Below are positions 47,201 to 54,992 of a stretch of 64,000 bases of DNA, in pieces. Numbering within the stretch: the stretch's first letter is position 1; every line of letters begins with the position of its first letter. The DNA lies in contig NZ_CABSIF010000008.1 in assembly GCF_902477725.1 (NCBI RefSeq), positions 148,629 through 212,628 of the forward strand. Direction: 5' to 3'. The stretch comes from an uncultured Desulfovibrio sp. (GTDB lineage Bacteria > Desulfobacterota > Desulfovibrionia > Desulfovibrionales > Desulfovibrionaceae). The notes below the pieces were generated by a model, which was not told where the DNA came from, searched no databases, and saw only the letters and a program-made list of their open reading frames with translations. The position numbers were made by a program, and so were the translations under genes.

Positions 47201-50046
47201 GGGGGTACACGCTGTCCGGCGACCTTCCCATACTGCTGTTGCGGATAGGAAGCGTTGATAATATCGAGCTTGTCCGCCAGCTTTTGCGAGCGCATACCTA
47301 CTGGAACCTTAAAGGACTACGGGTTGACCTGGTAATCTGGAATGAAGACAAGGCCGGATACAGGCAGCTTCTGCATGACCAGATCATGGGGCTTATTGCA
47401 GAGGGAAATGGCAGTAGCCTTGGGAAACCGGGGGGGATTTTCGTCCTTTCCTCGGATCGCATAGTTGAAGAAGACAGAATCCTGATGCAGGCAGTTGCCC
47501 GGGTCATCATCACAGACGACAAAGGTCCTTTGGCGCAACTGGTAAAAGGTCGCATAGCGCCAGTCAATACAATTCCCTATCTCGCACTGTCGGACGGGCC
47601 AAGAGCTTCCCGTATGGAGAGCGCCCTGCCTGCCCCGCGCAATGACCTTATACTTTTTAACGGATTGGGTGGTTTTACTCCCGATGGGCGGGAATATGTC
47701 ATAATTACGGCCCAGGGCCAGGCAACACCTGCTCCATGGGCCAACGTGCTCGCTAATCCACAATTTGGAACAGTTATTTCGGAAACAGGGCTCGCCTTTA
47801 CCTGGAGCGAAAATGCCCACGAGCACCGCCTTACCCCATGGTCAAACGATCCCGTGGGTGATTCAAGGGGCGAGGCTTTCTATATTCGCGATAACGACAC
47901 CGGCTACTTCTGGTCTCCAACCCCCCGTCCATGCCGAGGCAAAACACCGTACACAACCCGGCACGGATTCGGCTACAGCGTGTTTGAGCATACGGAACGC
48001 GGCATACAATCAGAGCTTCTTGTGCATGTTGATGTGGACGCCCCGGTAAAATGCATGCGGCTGACGGTGAAAAATGTGTCGTCAATACCGCGCAGGCTGT
48101 CGGCAACGGGCTATGTGGCGTGGGTTCTGGGCGATTTGCCGGAGAAAACACGTATGCACATAGCCACAGAAGTTGACCAGATGAGCGGGACAGTTTTTGC
48201 CTGCAATTCCTACAATTCTGAGTTTCCTGGCCGAACGGCATTTTGGGGCACAGATGACAGCATTAAATCTGTGAGCTGCGACCGCGCTGAATTTTTGGGG
48301 CGCAATGGCTCGCTGGATAATCCGGCGGCCATGGGGCGCAGCCGCCTTTCTGGCCGAAACGGCGTTGGCCTGGACCCGTGTGCCGTTATTCAGGTTCCGT
48401 TCACTCTTGCCGCTGGCGAAGAGAGGGTCATTACATTCAGGCTTGGAGTCGGGAAATCCAAAGATGAATGCAGAGAACTTGCCATGCGGTTTAAAGGAGC
48501 GGAGGCAACGCAGGAATCCCTGAGCAGGGTCTGGCGGCAGTGGGATCGCCTGCTTGGTTCTGCCTATGTGGAAACACCAGATACGTCTTTCAACGTGATG
48601 GCCAACGGCTGGCTGCTGTACCAGGCCATAGCCTGCAGGATGTGGGGGCGCGGAGCCATATACCAGTCTGGCGGTGCATTCGGATTCCGCGACCAGTTGC
48701 AGGACGCAATGGCCCTTGTGCATACCGCACCCAATTTGCTGCGTGAACAGATACTTTTATGCGCATCGCGGCAGTTTGCAGAGGGAGATGTCATGCACTG
48801 GTGGCATCCGCCGTCAGGGCGAGGGGTGCGCACGCACTGTTCGGACGACTATCTCTGGTTGCCCCAGGCAGTTTGCCGTTATGTCAGCTCCACTCAGGAT
48901 ACCGGCATACTGGACGAGCAGGTTGCCTTGATCACAGGACGGCCCCTCAAGGACGATGAAGATGCCTATTACGACCAGCCTTCCGATTCAGGAATCACGG
49001 CAACAATCTATGAGCATTGTGTGTTGGCAATCCGCTATGGGTTAAAATTTGGCGCACACGGGCTGCCGCTTATGGGTTCTGGCGACTGGAATGATGGAAT
49101 GGACAAGGTTGGCGCTGGTGGAAAAGGTGAAAGCGTTTGGCTGGCCTTTTTCCTTTACGATGTGCTTTCCAGGTTTGGTCCCCTTGCGGCAGCGCGCGGT
49201 GATTTGCCTTTTTATCAGGAATGTACAGGTCAGCTGGCGGTGTTGAAAGACAAAATCGAAACTCACGGCTGGGATGGCGGATGGTATCGGCGCGCATATT
49301 TTGATGACGGCACCCCCCTGGGCTCGGCAGAAAACAGTGAGTGCCGTATCGACTCCATAGCGCAAAGCTGGTCGGTACTCTCAAAAGCAGGGAGTGCGGA
49401 GCATGTCAAACTGGCTATGCTGGCGCTGGATGATTACCTTGTGCGACGCGAGGACAAACTGGTAACGCTGTTTACACCACCTTTTGATGTGCAGGCTCCC
49501 AACCCCGGCTATATCAGTGGATACACGCCTGGTGTGCGCGAAAACGGCGGCCAATACACCCACGCAGCCGTGTGGGCGGCTATGGCCTTTGCCCAGATGG
49601 GTGATTCCAGACGTGCATGGGAAGTCTTCAACATCATCAATCCGGTAAATCACTGCAAAACTGCGGAGGATGTGGCGCGCTACGAAGTGGAACCCTATGT
49701 GGCTGCCGCCGATGTTTATGCCGCCCCCGGCCTTGTTGGGCGCGGCGGCTGGACATGGTATACGGGTTCAGCCGCCTGGATGTACCGGTTGATGCTGGAA
49801 TCTCTTTTGGGAATCAACATCGAAAATGGCGCCTTGCGAATTGTGCCCTGCCTGCCTGCGAACTGGGACTGCTGCACTGTCCATTATCGCCATCTTAGTG
49901 CGGTCTATCACATAAAAATCACTCAGGAATATGCCGGAGGCAAGAACTTTTCCATCACACTTGATGGAGCTGCTCAAAATGACTTGCTTGTTCCTTTGGT
50001 TGATGACCAACAGGAACATGAAGTATCTGTTGTTGTTCAACAATAA
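41293..50046 (+). CDS. Cyclic beta-1,2-glucan synthase-like protein (NdvB/ChvB family)
   Basis: The 2917-aa multidomain membrane enzyme follows the NdvB layout. The N-terminal region precedes membrane segments (about 430-490). A GT84 glycosyltransferase domain has LDADTQLP (near 640) and RRHRWIRGDWQ, followed by further membrane segments (about 835-1000). A glycoamylase-like domain (about 1340-1580, SESGYCMTDARADYMYKAFG) comes next. The C-terminal GH94-type phosphorylase block (about 1650-2900) has the catalytic-type motif GSGDWNDGMD near 2596. Such enzymes prime, elongate, size and cyclise periplasmic beta-1,2-glucan. No NdvA-type exporter is beside it; only a DUF6051-like hydrolase follows. 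Confidence 0.92.
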   Translation: MSLFSKVIFGILSASRAFFQARQMPWKYAGEVGPYQLELFSTEHLGVHGRLLAERHRVATEKHPEILLPRLVDSEKMFLSVHNLLNEDARSGVQIAPAGECLLDNFYILEEQIRAVRRHLPKGYSRELPHLTTGFSAGLPRAYDIAQEVIWHSDGRVNAETVTAVLSSYQTVSVLTMGELWAVPIMFRFALIENIRHITALIAAYRTDRALAVHWASKLTRTAAASPKDLIMVIADMARSNPSLTGSFVAEFSRQLKGMGPSLALPLTWVEQQLADSGQTIDQLVHVENQMQAASQLSMSNCFNSLRAIESVDWKGFVDSVSVVEGTLRNDPAEVYAAMDFNSRNYCRTIIERMARCSQLTENEIAQKAIDLAREGMTQHGKNARSAHVGCYLTAEGKPRLETAISAHFGPVQTLARAAEYLRVPLYISTIILLTLFFTVSFAFVAMAQGVHNLWASLFLLPIIIVACHLALAVANKIASIAINPKPLLKMDFSAGLPEHFLTLVIVPAMLTSKDSIKRLFDDLEVRFLANQDTSLYFGLLTDFSDSATETAPNDKLLVRMARQKAAELNAKYATENYTPFFLFHRPRLWNAQEGIWMGHERKRGKIEELNNYLCGRAPDVFSVVEGDRAVFSRVRYIITLDADTQLPRDSARQLVGAMAHPLNRARFDEDKKRVINGYGILQPRVEPSLAGANRSRYARFNCKKSGIDPYTRTVSDCYQDVFGEGSYIGKGIYDLNTFATMLSGRFPDNKVLSHDLLEGCFARSGLLSDVSFYEDYPVAYLTDAARRHRWIRGDWQIISWLLPRVTEGDGQVHKNPLSLLSRWKIFDNLRRSLTPAALILLLISGWAMLPLSWQWTSLVVGSMFLPALLEAVVAMLHKPEDTSFRRHMALQFSEIPGHFSQPAEALLYLPVEAASNLDAIFRSFWRMMASKKRLLQWNVSVCSGSAAPAHLRETVAAMWAGPVIAVLVMLACIALGNGMAANTALAGVVCLLWFFSPVMAWWSSLPLKRHQEKLTPVQTVFLFRIAHKTWKFFATFAGSESNWLPPDNYQEVPTGRIAHRSSPTNMGIALLANLSAYDFGFITAGAFLERTSKSLSVMEKLERYKGHFFNWYDTQSLAPLSPRYVSSVDSGNMVGHLLVLRAGLQEFVEKRVSHPLLFKDLQKTLAILAETAPKPHDEVANSQLDTLSLELAAAVQSFSPSAIQVRKDLELLQASATAAMIQSEMASDKEKKQYGGIVQETFCLKLQDALDELTLFMPWTSLQGVSSADLQDFKMLDAHLTLFEIAALEDALLPRLALYAEEKNDPSRQQLFAELAVLVGAGSRQARARLEQIAEMMEQCTGLSCLEYDFLYDSKRKLLSIGYNTDENRRDASYYDLLASEARLAVFVGIAQGHLPQESWFSLGRLLATTTDQKPVLLSWSGSMFEYLMPLLVMPFYENSLLDQSCKAAVAAQIEYGKKCGLPWGISESGYCMTDARADYMYKAFGVPGLGIKRDLTADMVVAPYASALAAMIAPRDACLNLERLSQEGVEGDYGMYEAVDYTESRLPRGETFEIVRSYMAHHQGMSLLALEALLLDYPMQKRFESDPQFQSAILVLQERAPEAIPSYVRTSTRSGVPAIHSFVKGATRIIGSPHTAKPEVQLLSNGRYHVMVTNAGGGYSRWNNLSVTRWKEDTTCDDWGTFCYIRDLATGEYWSTTFQPTQVRTEHFKVIFAEGRAEFHCRNLKYDVHTDIAVSPEHDVELRRTKITNNSLEQRTLDITSFAEVVLAPSAADALHPAFSNLFVQTEIVEDQFAILCTRRARSEEENNPCMLHMMAVHGVPVDAISYETNRRQFIGRERTIKKPRAMDRDVVDLSDSAGAVLDPVVSVRTRITLESGQSAIIDVVSGVGESRATAMALIEKYRDKGIADRVSRMAWVRGQILLRQIHATEVEAQLYTGLADSILYANAQLRAESSLLVQNSKGQSGLWGYTLSGDLPILLLRIGSVDNIELVRQLLRAHTYWNLKGLRVDLVIWNEDKAGYRQLLHDQIMGLIAEGNGSSLGKPGGIFVLSSDRIVEEDRILMQAVARVIITDDKGPLAQLVKGRIAPVNTIPYLALSDGPRASRMESALPAPRNDLILFNGLGGFTPDGREYVIITAQGQATPAPWANVLANPQFGTVISETGLAFTWSENAHEHRLTPWSNDPVGDSRGEAFYIRDNDTGYFWSPTPRPCRGKTPYTTRHGFGYSVFEHTERGIQSELLVHVDVDAPVKCMRLTVKNVSSIPRRLSATGYVAWVLGDLPEKTRMHIATEVDQMSGTVFACNSYNSEFPGRTAFWGTDDSIKSVSCDRAEFLGRNGSLDNPAAMGRSRLSGRNGVGLDPCAVIQVPFTLAAGEERVITFRLGVGKSKDECRELAMRFKGAEATQESLSRVWRQWDRLLGSAYVETPDTSFNVMANGWLLYQAIACRMWGRGAIYQSGGAFGFRDQLQDAMALVHTAPNLLREQILLCASRQFAEGDVMHWWHPPSGRGVRTHCSDDYLWLPQAVCRYVSSTQDTGILDEQVALITGRPLKDDEDAYYDQPSDSGITATIYEHCVLAIRYGLKFGAHGLPLMGSGDWNDGMDKVGAGGKGESVWLAFFLYDVLSRFGPLAAARGDLPFYQECTGQLAVLKDKIETHGWDGGWYRRAYFDDGTPLGSAENSECRIDSIAQSWSVLSKAGSAEHVKLAMLALDDYLVRREDKLVTLFTPPFDVQAPNPGYISGYTPGVRENGGQYTHAAVWAAMAFAQMGDSRRAWEVFNIINPVNHCKTAEDVARYEVEPYVAAADVYAAPGLVGRGGWTWYTGSAAWMYRLMLESLLGINIENGALRIVPCLPANWDCCTVHYRHLSAVYHIKITQEYAGGKNFSITLDGAAQNDLLVPLVDDQQEHEVSVVVQQ

Positions 50047-50210
50047 ACAATACTTGCATATTTTGCCTGATTGTATCAACTGGTGTTGAATGGGCGCATA
50101 TATGTAATGACATTTCAATATTATGTAACTATATTATTTAAACCTGGCTGGCAGTAGTCAATATATGTTTACAATATCATTTAAATTACATTTCTATCGA
50201 ACGGAGTTGA

Positions 50211-51365
50211 ATGGTTACATCTATGCTTTATTCAAAACTTGTCACACTTTTTTCTGGCGGAATCAGCTTTTCAGAGGACGAAGTACCTTTTGGGGATAAC
50301 TTTGTCGTCAAAAATTTCAGCTTTCACTCACCTGCACGGCAGAAGGTCGGCCCGGCAGATTCCCAGACCCCTGCCAGCGCCACGGGATCAGAAGTTGATG
50401 AAGAAATTCAGGAGAATAATAATTTTAGATATCATGTGATGATGCCGGCCCGCATGGAAAAAGCCCGCAACGTTGTCATCATGCTTCATGGCCTGAATGA
50501 ACGATACTGGACCAAATATCTACCGTGGGCCGCATCAGTGGTTGAAGCGACTGGTCACGCCGTTGTTCTTTTTCCCCTCGCATTTCATATGAACCGTGCC
50601 CCGGCCCGGTGGGCAGATCCGCAACGCATGGCGCACCTGAGCCGCGAGCGGAAGCGTACCCTGCCAACGCTCACCAGTTCCAGCTTTGTCAATGCGGCCA
50701 TCAGCGCACGGCTTTGCGAACAGCCTGAGCGCTTTATCCAGTCTGGTCTTGAAAGTTACTATGATCTCATCAAGCTTGTGGAGACAATAAAGACTGATCT
50801 TCACCCTGCTATCGATAAAACTGCCACAATTGACTTTTTCACCTACTCCGTTGGAACCCTTCTCGGTGATCTTCTTATGATGGCAAACAGGTCGGACTAT
50901 TTTTCAGCATCGCGGCATGTTTCATTTTGTGGCGGGCCTGTTGTCAGCGGCCTGCACCCGGAATCAAAATTTATTCTCGACAGCGAAGCTGTGGGCAAAC
51001 TCCGGGAGTGCCTGCTCTCAAAAGAAAGACTTGAAGTTTTGCTCTCTGACAACACCGAGTTTGAAAAGGCCTTTCGCTGTATGCTGGACTATGGGACAGG
51101 CAGCAGAGAACGGGAGGAGCGTTTGCGGGGCATGGGGGCACGGCGCTACGTGATCGCCTTGGCTGATGACCATGTCGTTATGGTTAATGAAATTCGCAAT
51201 ACTTTTGGCGAAAAAGAAAAGAATGGAATTCATGTTGAAATAATGCAGTATACTTACAAATACAGACATGAAGACCCATTTCCAGTGCTTACAAAAATGT
51301 ACAGTAATATTGATAGGCAGTTTCAGCGCACATTTGAAAGAATTTGCAATTTTTTGAAAAGATAG
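50211..51365 (+). CDS. DUF6051-like alpha/beta-hydrolase
   Basis: The 384-aa protein has no signal peptide. It carries VIMLHGLNERYWTKYLPWA (oxyanion region), LFPLAFHMNRAP, and a late FTYSVGTLLGD that sits where the nucleophile elbow should be (Ser in YSVGT). This matches my recall of DUF6051 proteins, an uncharacterised alpha/beta-hydrolase group. GGAG lies 5 bases before the ATG. It is 165 bases downstream of the giant glucan synthase on the same strand and may modify or hydrolyse an ester linked to that pathway; this is inferred from adjacency only. Confidence 0.7.
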   Translation: MVTSMLYSKLVTLFSGGISFSEDEVPFGDNFVVKNFSFHSPARQKVGPADSQTPASATGSEVDEEIQENNNFRYHVMMPARMEKARNVVIMLHGLNERYWTKYLPWAASVVEATGHAVVLFPLAFHMNRAPARWADPQRMAHLSRERKRTLPTLTSSSFVNAAISARLCEQPERFIQSGLESYYDLIKLVETIKTDLHPAIDKTATIDFFTYSVGTLLGDLLMMANRSDYFSASRHVSFCGGPVVSGLHPESKFILDSEAVGKLRECLLSKERLEVLLSDNTEFEKAFRCMLDYGTGSREREERLRGMGARRYVIALADDHVVMVNEIRNTFGEKEKNGIHVEIMQYTYKYRHEDPFPVLTKMYSNIDRQFQRTFERICNFLKR

Positions 51366-51696
51366 AGGATTTTTTTAAGACAAGTGATGACACTTTTTGT
51401 CAAATCAAACGGGCGCGCCCGGAGTTGTTGCCGCTAAACCGGGCACGCCGAGTTTTGCAATTGCCGGATACTCTCACGATGCGAGAGTCACCACAGGGCC
51501 TTAGGGCCCATTTTTATTGTGGTCTTCAACCAGCCCCAAACAGCGCCACCAGAGTTTACGCCTCTGGCCGATCATTGCGAAAAACATAATCCCATATCAT
51601 TGCAGCCCGGCTAAGGAGTAATAAAAAAGTCCGAAATCTCGGTGACGTGTGGTAAAAAATAGCAACAACATCTTGCCACACAAGAATATTTTGGAC
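51366..51696. other. Non-coding stretch before an IS4 remnant
   Basis: No gene supported. It holds a GC-rich patch at 51410-51460, a GGGCCTTAGGGCCC-type palindrome near 51497 followed by T-rich sequence (possible terminator of the hydrolase gene), and the presumed left flank of the decayed insertion element. Confidence 0.4.
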
Positions 51697-52324
51697 TTGA
51701 GTCACCATAATACGCTTTTCTCCAGACGCCACCGCTGATTCCCAGACATATTTTCAGAAGCTCGAACACCGGCACAGAACAGGACGTTCATCGCGCTAAT
51801 AAGGCTTCAAGGAACAGCTCTCCGCCATGGCTTTTACCCAGCTTGCGCGGGCGCTCCATGCGCGACGGCCTGCGTTGTCTGAGCGCGGGCGGGGAGCCGC
51901 CTGTATCACTGGGGCCTGAAAACCGTGGCCCGCTCCACCGTTGCTGACGCCAACAACTCCAGGCCTGTGGTTTTTCCCAGGCTCTGTTCGCCGAAATGCG
52001 CGGCCAGTGTGCGGCAAAAGCCCCGAAACACAAGTTCCGCTTCAAATCCAAGCTGTTCAGCCTGGACGCCATCACCATCAAGCTTTGCCTGTCGCTTTCC
52101 CCTGGGCCTTGTTCCGCCAGAAAAAGGGCGACATCAAGATGCACACCCTGCCTGACGATCCATCTGCTCCCGTGTACCAAAAAGTCCACAGCCTCCTCGG
52201 GCTGTCCGGGCAGCAACTTTTCCAGATCATCCAACTCAATCTGCTCGGCACGACCTCTTTGGAAGATCTCCTGAATCTGCGACGACGAAAAAAAATCCAT
52301 ACTCTCTCAGCATGTTGGAGCTAG
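51697..52324 (+). pseudogene. Decayed IS4-family transposase
   Basis: Fragments in shifting frames match an IS4-type transposase in order: SHHNTLFS (51697, initiator now TTG), then LYHWGLKTVARSTVADANNS (about 51905-51965), then APKHKFRFKSKLFSLDAITIKLCLS, then KKGDIKMHTL. The central catalytic part is missing. Only the C-terminal type tail (QIIQLNLLGTTSLEDLL, then RRRKK) remains before the TAG at 52322. Frameshifts, an in-frame TGA soon after the start and the deletion make it non-functional. Confidence 0.75.
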
Positions 52325-53400
52325 CTGTTTAGCCGAACAGCAATGATCCCATATTGAATGCCTTGGCGAGAATTTCAGACATTCCTTGCCTTGGGGGCTG
52401 CGCATCGCAGTAAGCCTGGTGACGCTGATGCGCACCCTCTCGCCCTCATCATTCATGCCGCAGCAATCCCGAATCCGACAGAGCACCAACGCTGATTTCG
52501 TTGCAGTGTGAAAACCTTGCCAGTATGCGCTTTGCAAGCTGGCTGTCGGTTAGTCTTGTCCCAACAGGCTGTTCTGCCACATTATCCTGATACACGCGCA
52601 TATGGTTAACCGGAGAACGCCCACCAGCAAACAGTGGTCGGTTGGCAACTGTTGGATACGTCAAAAGTCACACGTCTGGCGCTCGCCCAACAGACGGCGC
52701 CCAACGACAGGGGTAGCACACCTTCAGCCCTGCCATACCCTTCCGCTTGTGAGCATGTGCTGCTGCAAAATCCTAGGCCGGATGTAAAATACAGCGCTTT
52801 CATGCCCTGCTCATGCCCAAGCCCGGTCACAAAGATTCCGCTTCCTGTCTACTCCAAAACCGCCAGACCATGGCTGTGCAGAGCCGGGATGATTCCATCG
52901 TAAGGATCTGCGAAGTTATCAATCTCGCAAATGCTATCTCAATTTCTAAATCAACCGGGCACTATGATTAATGAAATAATTGTGCCTATTATATACATAC
53001 TTTTGACTTTTATTAATTGTATGAAATAAAATTACACAATGTGTCACAGCGTACAGACGGTATTTATTTTTTGCATGAAGGTAAGTTCAGCTGGTAAATC
53101 TCTTTAAATATGCATCCATATCAGTTCTATAAAAGCCTTACAAATTGTACTTATTATAATAAATATTTCATTATAGCAGTTAGTATAACTGTTTTTATAA
53201 AAATTATTAATCAAATTAATTAAAAAAACCAAATTATTTTTACCGAAGCCCAGCCTTTGCCGTGTCAGTAAACAATAATCCAGCAGCAATATATTTTGCA
53301 TCAGTATTGCAACGCTCATTGCCTGGAAAACTAGATATTATCTAGAAACTTTTCGCCAATGTGCATGCAGATGCAGTCAAACTATTACCGGGAGAGCAAT
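52325..53400. other. Decayed, gene-free region
   Basis: About 52325-52920 looks like eroded coding DNA on the minus strand with many stops; I cannot name the source. From 52930 to 53400 the sequence is AT-rich and seems to be the control region of the following stress-gene set. A short palindrome lies at 53331-53345. Confidence 0.45.
53331..53345. promoter_or_regulatory. Short palindrome upstream of the PRC-barrel gene
   Basis: CTAGATA-T-TATCTAG, 56 bases before the ATG at 53401. Possible operator; no known motif matched. Confidence 0.3.
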
Positions 53401-53790
53401 ATGTATTTCTTCAAGAAGATTATGATTTGCGCGCTTGTTGCATCCATCTCACTGGTTGCCGGGGCCTCAATGGCACAAGCCCAGACAGTTGGAGCGACAA
53501 AAGAACAGACCATCACCGCTTCAAAGGGGTGGAGCATCACAAAGGATATCATGAAAAAGGATGTATTCACCGAGGACAAGGTAAAGCTGGGCAGCATTGA
53601 AGATATTATTGTAACGCCCAGCGAAGGCCTTGCGTATGCAGTTGTGAGTACCGGCGGATTCCTTGGTATGGGCAAGCACGACATTGTTGTTCCGCTCAAC
53701 CAGTTCAAGGTGATGGATTCGCGCTTTATTTTGCCAGGTGCGACCAAAGAAACAATCAAGGCAATGCCCGAGTTCAATTCCGAAAAATAA
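53401..53790 (+). CDS. Secreted PRC-barrel domain protein
   Basis: The 129-aa product has a clear signal peptide (about 1-28, cleaved after AQA) and a single PRC-barrel (about 40-115): WSITKDIMKKDVFTED, then KLGSIEDIIVTPSEG and AVVSTGGFLGMGKHDIVVP. Such proteins are found in the periplasm with stress-induced genes. The start is the ATG after GGAGAGCAAT (GGAG 7 bases upstream); the frame remains open 14 codons further. It heads a same-strand run of CsbD, BON and LpxR-like genes. Confidence 0.83.
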   Translation: MYFFKKIMICALVASISLVAGASMAQAQTVGATKEQTITASKGWSITKDIMKKDVFTEDKVKLGSIEDIIVTPSEGLAYAVVSTGGFLGMGKHDIVVPLNQFKVMDSRFILPGATKETIKAMPEFNSEK

Positions 53791-53839
53791 AAAGTGCTGA
53801 TCGCAACATGCCCGCTGCGGAGAGCATTTGAGTAAAAGG

Positions 53840-53880
53840 TTGAGGGCATTTTTTGCCAGCTGTGCAGAAAATGCCCTCAA
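53840..53880. repeat. Perfect hairpin between the PRC-barrel and CsbD genes
   Basis: TTGAGGGCATTTT (53840-53852) pairs with AAAATGCCCTCAA (53868-53880). There is no T run downstream, so it may be a terminator read with internal Ts, an mRNA-processing element or an operator. Confidence 0.5.
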
Positions 53881-53924
53881 ACACCAACATAACACTGTAT
53901 TGCACGTTAACACGGGAAAATACC

Positions 53925-54107
53925 ATGAAAAATAACAAAGTCAGAAACAAGCTTAAAGAGATAGGCGGCCATGCAAAAGAAGTTGTTGGTAAAATAACTG
54001 GCGACAAGCAGCTGGAAGTGGAGGGCAATGTGCAGAAGAACGTCAGCAAGATCAATGCCTCGTATAATGACATCAAGGACAGCATAAGAGAGTCCCGTGA
54101 TGATTAA
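53925..54107 (+). CDS. CsbD-family stress protein
   Basis: The 60-aa charged helical protein MKNNKVRNKLKEIGGHAKEV matches the CsbD pattern (K..G..KE..GK.TGD..L..EG...K). CsbD proteins are induced in general stress; their molecular action is unknown. The start at 53925 fits the family; a longer frame begins at 53853 inside the hairpin. The neighbours PRC-barrel and BON support a stress regulon. Confidence 0.8.
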   Translation: MKNNKVRNKLKEIGGHAKEVVGKITGDKQLEVEGNVQKNVSKINASYNDIKDSIRESRDD

Positions 54108-54166
54108 CTGCTGCTGAGAATTCGCTGCCCGATTGCATAAACTCTAAACAAGGAAATGGCATTGCC

Positions 54167-54736
54167 ATGAAAAATCTATGCGCTGATTTTTTTGTTGCCC
54201 TCATCTTAACTCTTGGCCTGGCCCTTGCGATGTCAACAATGCACGAGGCGTCCGCAGCAAGCAATGACTCCACTCAAACTGCAGGCGAATACTTTGATGA
54301 CTCTGTTATTACAACGGCCGTAAAAAGCAAGATATTGGGCGAAAAGGGCCTTTCTTCGCTCAGCATCAATGTGGTGACAAAGGACGGAGTCGTTACCCTC
54401 TCTGGCAAAATAGATACCGTAGCGCATTCAGACCTTGCAGTGCGTGTGGCAAAAAACGTCAATGGCGTTAAAGATGTTGTGAACAATTTGCTCGTTGATG
54501 CCGCTGCACACCAGTCAGTTGGTGAGTACGTTGATGATGCTTCAATCACCGCGGCCGTTAAGACAAATATTCTTAAGGAAAAGGGACTTTCAACGCTGAA
54601 TATCAGTGTTGAAACAAAGGACAATGTTGTGACCCTTTCGGGAAAAACGGATTCGTCGGAGCACTCCAGGCTAGCCGCCCATATTGCAAAACGTGTGAAG
54701 GGAGTCAAGTCCGTTGTAAACAATCTTAAAGAATAA
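54167..54736 (+). CDS. Periplasmic protein with two BON domains (OsmY-like)
   Basis: 189 aa with a signal peptide (about 1-31, ending ASA) and two BON domains that are copies of each other: about 40-110 (DDSVITTAVKSKIL, GVVTLSGKIDT, NGVKDVVNNL) and about 118-188 (DDASITAAVKTNIL, NVVTLSGKTDS, KGVKSVVNNL). BON proteins bind membranes or phospholipid surfaces during osmotic and envelope stress. It lies 60 bases after csbD. A hairpin (GTTTTG/CAAAAC near 54745) and a second AT-rich stem follow. Confidence 0.88.
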   Translation: MKNLCADFFVALILTLGLALAMSTMHEASAASNDSTQTAGEYFDDSVITTAVKSKILGEKGLSSLSINVVTKDGVVTLSGKIDTVAHSDLAVRVAKNVNGVKDVVNNLLVDAAAHQSVGEYVDDASITAAVKTNILKEKGLSTLNISVETKDNVVTLSGKTDSSEHSRLAAHIAKRVKGVKSVVNNLKE

Positions 54737-54813
54737 TTGTGTAATGTTTTGCCAAAGCAAAACGCAAGCATATTTATAATATGCTTTGCACAATATTTCA
54801 GCGTTGAATTTTT

Positions 54814-54878
54814 GTTGATGCTTATGATTGAATGCTTATGTTTTATACCCTATGTCAAGAAAATTCATAAGCATCAAC
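54814..54878. repeat. 14-bp perfect inverted repeat between the BON and LpxR-like genes
   Basis: GTTGATGCTTATGA (54814-54827) and TCATAAGCATCAAC (54865-54878) are exact inverse copies, 37 bases apart. A further partial copy (GAATGCTTATG) lies inside the loop. It may be a paired operator for the next gene. Confidence 0.5.
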
Positions 54879-54992
54879 ATTATTTCTGAACAACGTTTTG
54901 CATTAGTGTTTCTTGTAACTGAACGTTGCATCATACGTTGAAATGTAAAGACAGTTCGTAGTGATTATTATTGTAACAATAAAGGAACAACT

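Noticed and set aside
51788..52300. 170-codon minus-strand frame
   Set aside because: Antisense to the decayed IS4 transposase, whose plus-strand blocks are recognisable.
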